From positions 744,001 through 808,000 of the forward strand of contig CP091727.1 in the NCBI GenBank assembly GCA_022009855.1: 64,000 nt of DNA, given 5' to 3'. Position 1 is the stretch's first letter. The number at the start of each line of letters is the position of its first letter. The DNA is from Lentisphaeria bacterium. Lineage in GTDB: Bacteria > Verrucomicrobiota > Lentisphaeria > Victivallales > Victivallaceae. Positions 55,500 to 64,000 of this stretch are shown in pieces. Made by a program: the position numbers and the translations under genes. The notes beneath the pieces are model-generated. The model saw only the letters and a program-made list of their open reading frames with translations. It was not told the origin of the DNA and searched no databases.

Positions 55500-57736
55500 T
55501 GTCTTCCACACAAACGACAGCTTCTCCATTCCCCGCGGGCGGCCCCGCCGTCACGCTCCGGGGCGACGCCAATCCGGGGATCTTCTGGTACTGGAACTGC
55601 GATCCCTCCGAAGCGATGACGACACGTCAGCTCACGGCGATGCGCGACGCGGGATTCCGTTCGGTCTGTCTTCATCCGATGCCGCAGAACTTCCGCCCCA
55701 ACGACTTCTATGCCGGGATGCGGATCGCCTACCTCGGGCAACGCTATTTTCAGCACTTCCGCCGGGTGGTCGACGAATGCCGCCGGCTCGGTCTGTTGCT
55801 GATCCTCTATGACGAGGGCGGCTGGCCCAGCGGCACCGCCTGCGGCAGGGTGGTCGGGGCAACCCGGAATTCGCCGCCCGGGTGCTGGTCCGCGACGGCG
55901 CAAAACAATTTAAAACGGTTCCGGCCGACCCCGCCGGCTGGCGAAGCGATCTCATGAATCCGGATGCGACCCGGAAATTTCTCCGCCTCGTTCACGAACG
56001 CTACCGCGCCGCCGCGCCGGAGGAGTTCGGCAGGACCATTCGCGGAATCTTCACCGACGAGCCCACCCTCTCCGGTGCGGTCGGCACCGAACGTGTCCCC
56101 TGGTCGCCGCTGCTGCCGGAGGAGTTCCGGCGGCGCAACGGGTTCGCAGTGGAGGAGATCTATCCGCTGCTCTTCGCGCCGGCCGGCGATTCGACGGAGG
56201 CGGCCCGGGCGCAACGGCTCTATCTGGAGTGCTGTACGGAGCTCTTCGCCCGCAACTTTTTCGGGGTGATCGCCTCCTGGTGCCACGCCAACGGCATCTC
56301 TCTGGAGGGACATCTCGCAGGCGAACATCTCATCACCTCTCACGCGGCAATCTTCGGCGACTACCTGAAGATCTGCGACCGTTTCGACGTTCCCGGCGTG
56401 GATACGATCGCCCGGCAGATCCACCCCGCTTCCGGCGACGGAGCCTTTGCGAAACTCGCCCTCTCCGCCGCAGTCCGGAACGGGCGGCGGGAAACGCTCA
56501 GCGAAAGCTTCAACGTCTACGGCCCCGGCGACTCCACCACCATCCTCAACCATGTGGCCAACGCCCAGTTCGTGCGGGGAATCAGCCGGCTCATGGTGAT
56601 GCCCTTCCTCGCTTCGGCGAACGGGGTGCGCAAGATCTCCTGCGGCACTGACTTCTCCCCCGGAATCCGCTGTGGCGGCTCTTCCCGGCGCTGACCGCGC
56701 ACTGGAACTGGGCCGGCAATTTCGACCCGGGCGCCGTGGAACCGCGGGTGTGGGTGCGCTACCGGCCCCTGCTGCCCCTCGCCTCCCCCGATGAGACGGA
56801 GGAGCGGAACCGCGCGTGGAACGCGTTTCTGACCGAACTGGACGACCGCTGGATTCCGTGGCGGTTCGCGGGAGTAGAGGAGACGCCGCAGGCGGGCACG
56901 CTGCTTCTCGATCCGGAAAACCCGTTCCCCGGGAGATGGCGGCGAAGTATGCGTTCTGGAATCCGCTTGCGACGCGCGGAAAATTCCGGATTCTCCCGTG
57001 CCGCCGCCGGGACGGGACGGAGGCGGTGATGGTCTTCTGCGACGAACGTGACGGCGGATTGCTGCAGTTCGCCGCGCAGGAGGAGTGGGAGGAGCTGCCG
57101 CCACCGGACGCGCTTCCCGGGCGGCTCGCACCGCTCCGGAAGATTCCGGGCGGCTATGAAGCGCAGTTTGCGCCGGGGGAACTGCGCATCATCCGGCGCA
57201 GAAGCTCCGCGCCGGAGAACGTTCTGCCGCCGCTGTACTCCGCCGGATGGCTCCGTCTCGACTGGCAGGTGGACATGGTGGAAAAGCTCCACCTCGGCCC
57301 CCGCCCCGCCTTCCGCCGCAGAGCGGTGGGGAAGGCGCTCCCCGCCTCGGGCGACTACACGGAGCAGGAGCCGGGATTCTCCGGCGTACTGCACCTCTCC
57401 GCCGAACTGGAGTGCGGAACCGGTCCCTTGCCGGAAGCGCTGCGGTTCCGGCAGCTCTGGTCGGGCGGCACGCTCCGGGTGAACGGTCAGCAGACGGGGA
57501 TGCGGGCCTTCGCTCCGTGGGTGTTCCGTCTCGACGGGGCTCCGCCCGGGCGGAACCGTCTGGAGCTTGAGGTGGCCGGAACCCCCGCGCTGGAGTGGCT
57601 GCGCGCCCGCCGCGAGGAGTGGATTCCGGCCGGCTGTTCCAACAGCTACTGCAACCGGATCGCCGGATTTCCTCCGGAGGAGACCCGTTGCGGGGTGTCG
57701 CCGGAAGCGGAGCTTTTATCCCCGGACGCCCGGTAA
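55500..57736 (+). CDS. GH106-like (alpha-L-rhamnosidase-type) glycoside hydrolase (three indels)
   Basis: Large enzyme without an evident signal peptide at the chosen ATG. The N-terminal barrel has IFWYWNCDPSEAMTTRQLTAMRDAGFRSVCLHPMPQ and ILYDEGGWPSG, then IRGIFTDEPTLSG and later RETLSESFNVYGPGDSTTILNHVANAQFVRGISRL, the pattern seen in GH106-type rhamnosidases and relatives. The C-terminal part is a jelly roll (LWSGGTLRVNGQQTGMRAFAPWVFRLDGAPPGRNRLELEV). Frames change near 55857, 56668 and 56937. Repaired length is about 745 residues. The assignment rests on motif resemblance only; a related uncharacterised family is possible. Last gene of cassette E. Confidence 0.55.
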
Positions 57737-57750
57737 ACGGCAAAGCTCCG

Positions 57751-58890
57751 TCACGGTTTCCGGGAGATGTCGCAGCGCTCCATAATCAGCGAGTTGACAT
57801 AGCAGCTGCGGATCGTCTCCGGTCCGGAAACGGAGCCGAAAACGTCGGACAACCGGATCTCCTCCAGAACGGTCTGCGACGAGCCGGTGAAACAGAGCGG
57901 CTCCCGCCCGCGGAACGAGATGTTGTGAAACCGGACGCGGCCGATTCTGCGCAGCGCCAGCCCCTCTTCTACCTCCACCGCAATCGGTTTGGTCCGGGAT
58001 TCCACGGAGATGTTCTCAAAGCTCACGTCGTCCAGATCCAGCAGCGGCCCCTTGCAGGCGACGGTGAGATAGCGGACGGGATTGTCCAGATAGATACCGA
58101 CATTCCGGCTGCGGATGATCAGGTTGCTGAAGCTGCAGCGGCGGATTTTGTCGTCGCAGGTACAGCCGAGCCGCACCCCCTGACAGGAGCTCTCCAGAAC
58201 ACAGTTGGTCACGACCACATTCTCCGCCAGGCATTCGGAATCCCGCTGCCAAGCCCGCCCGGCCCGGACGACCAGCGCATCGTCGCCGGTCGAGATGAAA
58301 CAGTTGCTGACCGCAATCCGTTTCCCGCCGAAGAAGTGCAGTCCGTCGTTGTTGATCATGCGGGGATCGCCGTAGATGCGAAGTCCGGTAATCGTGACAT
58401 CCTCGCATTCGATCAGCCAGGTGGTCCAGCCGGGGGAGTCGAGAAAGGTCACCCCTTCGAGCCGGACGTTCCGGCAGTGAACCAGCTGCAGCAGGCGCGG
58501 GCGCGGCTTCGCCGTCTTCGCATAGAAAAATCCCCCTTCCAGCCGGTCGCGATCGTAGAACGACGGTCCGCCGCCTTCGATCACTCCGCCGCCGGTGATG
58601 GCGATATTGACGGCGCCGGACGCCGCAACCAGCGCCTTCGAACACTTGCAGGGGGCGTACTCCCCCGTAGAGTCCGGCCGGCAGATCGCTGTAGTCCTCC
58701 GGTTCGGAGCCCCCAGCAGACGGCTTCCGGCGGGAAGATGCAATTCGACATTGTCGCGCAGGTAGATCGTTCCGCTCCGGTGGGTACCGGGGCGAGAATC
58801 ACTTTGCCGCCTCCGGCCGCCGCAGCCTTTTTCGATCGCGTTCTGCACGGCATCGCCCGGAGTTACCCAGAATTCATTCATCGTCTTCAT
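57751..58890 (-). CDS. GH28 polygalacturonase-like enzyme (compensating indels)
   Basis: Inverting pectin hydrolase of the parallel beta-helix type. Visible landmarks: AITGGGVIEGGGPSFYD, SPGWTTWLIECEDVTITGLRI, NNDGLHFFGGKRIAVSNCFISTGDDALVVRA (catalytic Asp of the NTDG and GDD motifs) and CQGVRLG in place of the usual G-H-G block. Two stretches read in an implausible frame (about 58785-58835 and 58660-58725). Compensating single-base indels would give EKAAAAGGGKVILAPGTH and EDYSDLPAGLYGEYAPC, as in the family. 379 residues. It has no signal peptide. Last gene of cassette F, 15 bases after the arabinofuranosidase gene. Confidence 0.8.
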   Translation of the reverse strand: MKTMNEFWVTPGDAVQNAIEKGCGGRRRQSDSRPGTHRSGTIYLRDNVELHLPAGSRLLGAPNRRTTAICRPDSTGEYAPCKCSKALVAASGAVNIAITGGGVIEGGGPSFYDRDRLEGGFFYAKTAKPRPRLLQLVHCRNVRLEGVTFLDSPGWTTWLIECEDVTITGLRIYGDPRMINNDGLHFFGGKRIAVSNCFISTGDDALVVRAGRAWQRDSECLAENVVVTNCVLESSCQGVRLGCTCDDKIRRCSFSNLIIRSRNVGIYLDNPVRYLTVACKGPLLDLDDVSFENISVESRTKPIAVEVEEGLALRRIGRVRFHNISFRGREPLCFTGSSQTVLEEIRLSDVFGSVSGPETIRSCYVNSLIMERCDISRKP

Positions 58891-58905
58891 TTCCTCTATT
58901 TTGCT

Positions 58906-60919
58906 TCACCGTTCCACAGTGATCCCGGTCAGGGAGTGCGGCCTCAGAAGCGTCTGAAGCCCCTCTGCGGTAACCCGGCACTTCTGCGGCCGCAGTATGA
59001 CGCGCTCCGGATCGTCCTCGTTCACCGCATCGACCGAAGGTCCGGAGAGGGTTTCCGCCGTGACGCGCCGGATTCCCGGCAAGGCGAGAAAGAGCGGTTC
59101 CGGCTCCTTCATGGACTTGTTGATGATCACGAAGGAGTACCTCTTCCCATCCTTCGAACGCGAGGCGGTCACCTCGATCAGCGGCGAGGCCCCGATGTTG
59201 TCCGGAATCGTCTCGGTGACCCGGACGTTGCGCACCAGAATCTTCCCCGCGAATTGCCGGCAAGGCGGCGCATCGAAATCAGCAGGGATTTCGTATCGGC
59301 GAGCGGCGTGTAAACCGTGGAGATCGTCCGCCACTGCCGGCTCAGAACGCCCGGACTGACCGCGCAGGAGCGGGTGGCGTCGAAGCCGCGCCCGTCCCCG
59401 ATCTGAATCGCGGCGCCGGAGGAGTCTTCCATCCCTTCGGTCCGGATCTCCGCGGAAACCCGGTACCCGCTCAGCGAATTGGCCGGCATCCGCTTCTGGG
59501 CGTGGAAATAGTTCAGAAAGGTATCCTTGTGAAAGGTGATCTCCAGCGTGCCATCCGCCAGCTCCTTCTGGCTGAAAATCTCTTTCTCCTTCGCGCCGCC
59601 GATGAACTTCCACGGCTGGGGCGGCAGGAGATTCCGGGCGCTCTCCTTCGCCTCGCCCTCCGCGGAGACCGCGCCCGAAGCACGGGGCACCCCGTACCCT
59701 CCGGGAGAGTCGAACCGCGGGCACTGCACCTCGGTTCGCAGCAGCTCCTCCTGCAGATGACGGCGGAACAGGGTGAACATGTAGTGGGCCGGCCGCCGGA
59801 GGTGGGGGGGCCTGGAAATTCCGGATGGTTCCCCAGAATTCGTTGGCAAAGAGCCAGTAGTTCGCCATGAACACGTTGGGATCGTGCAGCAGAATCCGCA
59901 GGATCTCCGCCGAGATCAGCGCCCCGCCGAGCGAAAAGCGGTACGGGCGCGGTTTATCGTTGTGCATGAAACAGTTGTATTCGGTAACGGCGAGCGGGAA
60001 GCTCTTTTGAATGCCCAGCGTTTCCGCCTCCTTCTGTACGGCCGCCAGCTTCCGCGCGCAATTCCCGCACGCCGCCGAGGGCGATGGAGAAGAGCGTTTC
60101 CGGAGCAATCGCGCCGTCGTTCGCAGAATAGGAGCCGATATAGATGTGCGGCACGAAGAAATCCACGTTCTTCCCGTTCCGTTTGAGAATTTCCGGAATC
60201 CACTCCTCATGGCAGACCGCGCCGAGGCGGATGCGGGGGTCGACCTTCCGCATCGCCCGCCGGTATTCAGCGTAGCGCCGGGCGTATTCCGGAGCGTAAA
60301 TGATCCCCTTCGCCCCCTGCGAGAGGGAGCCTTCATGATTGCCGTGGTAGGTCTCGTTGCCGTACTCGAAGTAGACGACGCCATAAGGTTCCGGGTGTCC
60401 GTCGCCGGCCCGGCGCGCCGCCCACGGATGATTACCGTCGTCGGGAGAATTCAGGTACTCCACCAGATCGGCGGCGTCCTGTGCGGTGCCGGAGTAATCG
60501 GGCAGCGTGATGATCGGAATCGCCTTCGTCTCACGGCAGAAACGCAGGAATTCCGGGAGACCGAACCGGTTGTTCGGCCGGCTTTCCGCCTTCCCGATCA
60601 GCTTCTTCCAGTCGAAGTTGTGCGTGCGGCATCCGCCGGGCCAGCGATGAACCGTCACGCCCGCCTCGCGGGCCAGTCGGACCATCTCCGGGTCGGGGGC
60701 GTTCCCTGCCGGGTCCCAGATGCCCATGCCGAGATCGTAGGTCCGGTTCCTGCCGCCGGTCTTCTGGTTTTTCCGGTTGACTCCGGCGATCTGATTGGTC
60801 CCGAAAATCCGGCGTTCCACCGGCCGAATCACCTCATCTTTGACGACAATCCGCGATTCCGCAGTCAGCTCCAGCCCCGGAATCAGCAATGCCGCCAGAA
60901 GAAAAAATCGTTCCTTCAT
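58906..60919 (-). CDS. secreted GH51-like alpha-L-arabinofuranosidase (three indels)
   Basis: A signal peptide (MKERFFLLAALLIPGLELTA) is followed by a TIM barrel with FGTNQIAGVN, VTVHRWPGGCRTHNFDW, YFEYGNETYHGNH (acid/base Glu) and AVTEYNCF (nucleophile Glu). The end is a beta sandwich typical of arabinofuranosidases (YSFVIINKSMKEPEPLFLALPGIRRVTAETLSG, DPERVILRPQ). An additional beta domain lies between (EITFHKDTFLNYF). Frames change near 60065, 59803-59809 (seven G) and 59262. The ATG at 60919 is preferred over an upstream TTG. Expected role: removal of arabinose side chains from arabinan or arabinoxylan. Middle gene of cassette F. Confidence 0.68.
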
Positions 60920-60941
60920 TCCCAACGTCCTCTCTGCGGTT

Positions 60942-61668
60942 TTAGAAAATATAGATTCCGTTGTCCCGGAATCCCATCTGTTCGATCAATTCCACCCGGT
61001 TCACGGTGGTGACATGCCCGTCCGCCGCCGCCACGCTGCACTTCTGCGCGTGCCTCGTATGGACCCTGCCGTTCGTCGCACTGCCGCTCAGATTGTAGGC
61101 GGGCCAGTAGAAGTAGTGGTTCTGCATGACGAAATTCCCGGCGGCGTCATATTGAATCGTATCTGCGAGAATCGGGAAGCAACTCGGCTGCAAGGTCTTC
61201 AAACTGCCGTGCCAGAGACCGGAAAAGGGCACGCTCCCCGCCGATTTGTACCGGATGCTCCCCCCGCCGGCATACGGGCCGATATTCGCCCCGTAGGTCT
61301 GGTAGTTGTCAAGATCGCCGGCGGTTCTCACATTCCGTTGCCCGTACGGGAACACCGAGGGGCAGGAGAGCGATTTGTTGTCGGAAATATATCCCCCCCT
61401 TGACCAGCAGGTTGCACCACTGCGTTTTCGGGAAATTCAGTGTGGTCGATGCCGAGACGTTGTTCAGCGGCATGAATCCCCTGTTGTCGTTCGCGTAAGA
61501 GAAAAAGAGGGCCCCGACCCCTTTCAGATTGGAGACGCAGTGGATCGTCTTCGCCCGCTCCCGCGCCTTGTTCAGCGAGGGAAGGAGAAGCGAGGCGAGA
61601 ATGGCGATGATTGCGATTACGATTAGAAGTTCGATAAGAGTGAATTTACCGTCCTGTTTCCTGAACAT
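60942..61668 (-). CDS. prepilin-type (pseudopilin-like) H-x9-DG family protein (cassette F; frameshift)
   Basis: The leader MFRKQDGK precedes FTLIELLIVIAIIAILASLLLPSL, then NKARERAKTIHCVSNLKGVGALFFSYANDNRGFMP. One extra base in seven C at 61393-61399 breaks the frame; repair gives GGYISDNKSLSCPSVFPYG and the C-terminal His-x9-Asp-Gly (RHAQKCSVAAADGHVTTV). About 242 residues. The residue before Phe+1 is Lys; the Gly one position further back is not at the canonical site. It lies 12 bases after the LacI regulator gene and 22 bases before the arabinofuranosidase gene. Confidence 0.87.
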
Positions 61669-61680
61669 TTTTCTCCTCTG

Positions 61681-62698
61681 TCATTTGAATGGTTTATAGT
61701 AGGGATCGAGCAGCTGCTTTTCGCGAAGCGCCGGAATTTCCCCGGCGGCGAGATACTCCGTCGGGAGTAGGATCGCCTTCACCTTGCCTTCCGGGTGGCG
61801 GATGATCTCGAGCATCCGGGAGATCTCCTGCACGACGCGCTCCTTGTGGAACTGGTGCACGGCTCCAATCACCCGTTCGTTGCGGATCCAGTCAAACGGC
61901 AGAGAGTATGCGGCAACGCAGTCGGGCCGGTAGGCGGGAGAAACCGCTTCGATTTCCTCAAGCAGATTGCGGAGAAAGGAGACGTTGAAGGTCATAATCG
62001 CAGGAGGACGTTCCCGGAGAACGGCGGCGGTCAGCCGGTCGGTCTCCTCCGGGTCCGGCGTGATCAGCAACGCCTTCAGACGGAACGACTTTTCCTGGGC
62101 CAGCTGCCGCAGAAACGTCTCCCTCTTCATTGTGAAAAGTCCCCAGCCAGGTGATCTCCCGGCGGCCCCGGGCCAGCAGAGCGTCCACCGCGGCAACCAG
62201 CGAATCGCGGCAGTCGTGACCGATGGTGTTGAAATTCTCCTCCGCCTGCGGAGCATGCATGAGGATCGGGAAACGGCTCTCGTGCAACCGCTGCGAAATC
62301 CTGTTGCCGGGAGCGAGCTGGAGCGTGTAGAGGATGCCGTCCACCTGACGGCCCAGCATATATTCCAGAATCTCCTGCTCCTCCCGCTGGTTGTAATTGG
62401 TGATTGCGGTCAGCAGATGATAGCCGTACCGCTTCGCCTCGTTCATGAGCGAGTGGATATAGCAGCCCCGTTTCCGTTCGGTAAGTCCGCCCATGATGAG
62501 GCCGATGGTTCCGGTCTTCCCGGTGCAGAGGGCGCGGGCGACGGAATTGGGCCGGTAGTTCAACTCCTTCACCGCCGCATCGATTTTCTCGCGCGTCTCC
62601 CGGGCAACCCGCGTCGTCTCCGGATGATTCAGATAGAAGGAGACCAGCTGCGAGGTCACTCCCACCCGCGCTGCAATGTCTTTCAAAGTCGCTTTCAT
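61681..62698 (-). CDS. LacI family transcriptional regulator (cassette F; frameshift)
   Basis: The N-terminal helix-turn-helix and hinge helix are textbook (MKATLKDIAARVGVTSQLVSFYLN, REKIDAAVKELNYRPNSVARAL). The effector domain has GTIGLIMGGLTERKRGCYIHSLMNEAKRYGYHLL, YMLGRQVDGILYTL, HDCRDSLVAAVDALLARGRREITWLG and the late RVIGAVHQFHKERVVQEISRMLEIIRHPEG. One extra base in four C at 62141-62144 splits it; repair joins TWLG to LFTMKRETFLRQL. About 338 residues. A perfect 20-bp palindrome lies immediately upstream. Confidence 0.9.
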
Positions 62699-62713
62699 GG
62701 CCGCCTGTTTTAC

Positions 62714-62733
62714 ATGTTTTAACGTTAAAACAT
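62714..62733. promoter_or_regulatory. perfect 20-bp palindromic operator for the LacI-type regulator
   Basis: ATGTTTTAACGTTAAAACAT equals its reverse complement and has the central CG typical of LacI-family sites. It starts one base downstream of the -10 box of the regulator's promoter and 16 bases before its ATG, so binding should repress the regulator and the whole cassette F operon. Confidence 0.75.
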
Positions 62734-62762
62734 ATTATGGATCATTTTCCATTAAAAGTCAA
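62734..62762 (-). promoter_or_regulatory. sigma-70 promoter for cassette F
   Basis: On the minus strand, TTGACT (62757-62762) and CATAAT (62734-62739) are 17 bases apart. The palindrome at 62714-62733 directly follows. Confidence 0.6.
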
Positions 62763-62811
62763 GCGAAAAAACAAAAAAACGAATTTTTCCACTCCGGATT
62801 TCCGGAGGGAC

Positions 62812-62840
62812 TTGACATCGGCCGGGTTTTGTGGTATAAT
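62812..62840 (+). promoter_or_regulatory. near-consensus sigma-70 promoter for cassette G
   Basis: TTGACA (62812-62817) and TATAAT (62835-62840) with 17-base spacing match consensus exactly. Confidence 0.8.
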
Positions 62841-62841
62841 T

Positions 62842-62865
62842 AAAACATACCAGTTGGTCTGTTTT
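62842..62865 (+). promoter_or_regulatory. 24-bp imperfect palindrome, probable operator of the cassette G regulator
   Basis: AAAACA (62842-62847) and TGTTTT (62860-62865) flank a partly symmetric centre (ACCAGTTGGT). It begins two bases after the -10 box and ends 18 bases before the ATG at 62884. Confidence 0.6.
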
Positions 62866-62883
62866 GAATTTTCGGGAGATCTC

Positions 62884-63971
62884 ATGGGAGCGTTGCGCAA
62901 CAATCAGCCGCGGGCGGTAACCGAGGAAAAGGTCCGTCAGCTGGTCCGGGAGCTGCTTGCCGCGGGGCAGACGGCGTTTCCGTCGGAGCGGGAACTTGCC
63001 GCCCGCACCGGTGGATCGCGCAGCGTCATCCGGGAGATCCTCGAAGCCATGGAGCAGAAAGGGCAGCTGCTGCGGACGGCGAACGGACGCAGTCTCAACC
63101 CGGAGGCGAACCGGATTCCGGTGCTCTTCCTCGCCGGCGGGCGGAACATGATCGACAATCCGGCCTGGGCCCGCCTCTGGCTGGCGCTGGTCAACCGGAT
63201 GAAGGGACGCCGCTGGCGCCCGAACTCTTTCTGCTCCGCTACTGGCCGGAGGAGATCGCGGAGGATCTGCAAACCCTCGCCCAAAACCGGGCGCGTTACC
63301 TCATTCTCTGTATCGACCGGAATCTGGAGCCGCTGATCCGGCGGTGGCGCGAGGAAAAACGGAACATCCTCTTCCCCGACGAAGGGCTGCTCCACTACGG
63401 ACTTCCGGTGATTTCGATCGACAACACCCGGGTCGGCGAACTTGCGGCGCAGCAGCTGTTTGAGCACGGCTTCCGCACGCCGGCTCTGCTGACGCCGGAC
63501 TTCACCGACCACAGGTATTCGCCGTATCAGAAACGAATCGCCGGCTTCACCCGGGAGTGCGCCCGGCTGGGGCAGGATTTTCAGCCGGAACGGGACTGCT
63601 ACCGCGTCTATTACGGCAAAGGACGCCTCCAAAGCTGCATCCGGGAGACGACGAAAATCGCCGATCAGACACGGTACGACTCGCTGTTTCTCACCACCGA
63701 CGACCTGCTGCTGCTGGTGCTGGAAGTGCTGAACGACCAGCAGCGCTACACACCCGGCAGCTTCGGCCTGATCACGCTCAACTCCCAGAACAACGCCTTG
63801 AGCGGCAACGCCCGCGTCAACGCGATTTCCAGCGCGACCGACGAACTCGCCATATCGATCACCGACCGCATTCAGGCCCACGCGGACGGCCTGATCGACC
63901 AGCTCCCCACCATCGCCATCACCCCGACCATTCATGAAGGAGAGACTCTATGCATCCGACAGAGATCCTGA
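62884..63971 (+). CDS. GntR family regulator with sugar-binding-type effector domain (cassette G; indel)
   Basis: The winged helix covers about residues 10-75 (LLAAGQTAFPSERELAARTGGSRSVIREILEAM). The effector domain is LacI-like: IPVLFLAGGRNM, GLPVISIDNTRVGELAAQQLFEHGFRTPALLTPDF, DSLFLTTDDLLLLVLEVLND, GSFGLITLNSQNN. An indel near 63211 splits it; repair gives LAPELFLLRYWPEEIAEDLQTL. About 362 residues. The ATG at 62884 is chosen because GGGAG precedes it and the operator lies upstream. Its 3' end overlaps the next start codon by 23 bases. Divergent from the cassette F regulator. Confidence 0.78.
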
Positions 63972-64000
63972 CCCCGGACCGGAGAAAAATTTCACTCTGA
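63949..64000 (+). CDS. 5' end of a probable pseudopilin gene (cassette G; truncated by window)
   Basis: An AAGGAG site lies 8 bases before ATG 63949. As given, the frame is MHPTEILTPDRRKISL and then a stop at the last base. If one A is missing from the five-A run, it reads RRKNFTL, which is how the pseudopilins of the window begin (basic leader then FTLIELL). The position directly after a GntR regulator is the same as in cassettes A-C. Confidence 0.45.

Noticed and set aside
863..61399. Frame breaks as real pseudogenes or programmed frameshifts
   Set aside because: They hit essential and accessory genes alike, sit in homopolymers, have both signs and lack slippery heptamers with downstream structures; kept only as a low-probability alternative.
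1..64000. Many long open frames antisense to or overlapping the genes listed
   Set aside because: They are shadow frames of GC-rich coding sequence: Arg/Pro/Ala/Ser-rich or Asp/His/Gln-rich, with no motif, no ribosome-binding site and no domain match.
24939..64000. The pseudopilins as subunits of a local type II secretion or type IV pilus operon
   Set aside because: No secretin, ATPase, inner-membrane platform or prepilin peptidase gene lies in the window, and each pseudopilin is tied to a different enzyme set.
1..64000. CRISPR arrays, insertion sequences, attachment sites, phage genes or a replication origin
   Set aside because: No regularly spaced direct repeats, transposase motifs, integrase or DnaA-box clusters were seen.

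Overview
The window is GC-rich bacterial DNA that looks like a member of the Lentisphaerota (Victivallis-like). The reasons are the many prepilin-type proteins with an FTLIELL N-terminus and an H-x9-DG C-terminus, the large secreted glycoside hydrolases, and the large number of GntR/LacI/AraC regulators. I see no tRNA, rRNA, CRISPR array, insertion sequence or phage gene.

Layout. Positions 1-5040 (minus): a sugar ABC-transport operon (TPR-like exported protein, membrane-anchored binding protein, MalF- and MalG-type permeases) followed by a sialate O-acetylesterase that runs off the left edge. 5095-12660 (minus): an envelope operon of formyltransferase-like protein, large YdbH/AsmA-like protein, DUF58 protein and transmembrane transglutaminase. 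12879-14522 (plus): an exported protein of unknown function and an ABC-2 permease. 14574-19220 (plus): biotin ligase followed by oadG-oadA-oadB, a Na+-pumping decarboxylase, closed by a strong terminator. 19340-20324 (minus): ilvN/ilvH and rpsO. 20549-23782 (plus): a dihydrodipicolinate-reductase-like enzyme, a FadR-type regulator and an FAD-dependent oxidoreductase. 28782-31502 (minus): ribosomal block rpmJ-rpsM-rpsK-rpoA-rplQ without rpsD.

23919-28614 and 32016-64000 hold seven copies of one modular design. A dedicated regulator (GntR with sugar-binding domain, LacI or AraC) sits next to one pseudopilin-like gene, which is followed by one to three secreted carbohydrate-active enzymes. The enzymes include GH-A clan barrels, a pectate-lyase-3-like protein, GH29 fucosidase, a GH4 enzyme, a beta-helix protein, a GH106-like rhamnosidase, a GH28 polygalacturonase-like protein and a GH51-like arabinofuranosidase. 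The set points to pectin, rhamnogalacturonan, arabinan and fucosylated glycans. The seventh copy is cut by the right edge just as its pseudopilin begins. Several regulators have near-consensus sigma-70 promoters with a palindrome at or just past the -10 box, which suggests autoregulation.

Caution on reading frames: roughly one single-base indel per kilobase, mostly in short homopolymers, splits otherwise well-conserved genes, including the essential gene rpoA. Both insertions and deletions occur. I treat each split gene as one gene and give the probable indel position. Sequencing or assembly error is the most likely cause. Functional calls on the split genes rest on protein segments joined across these sites.
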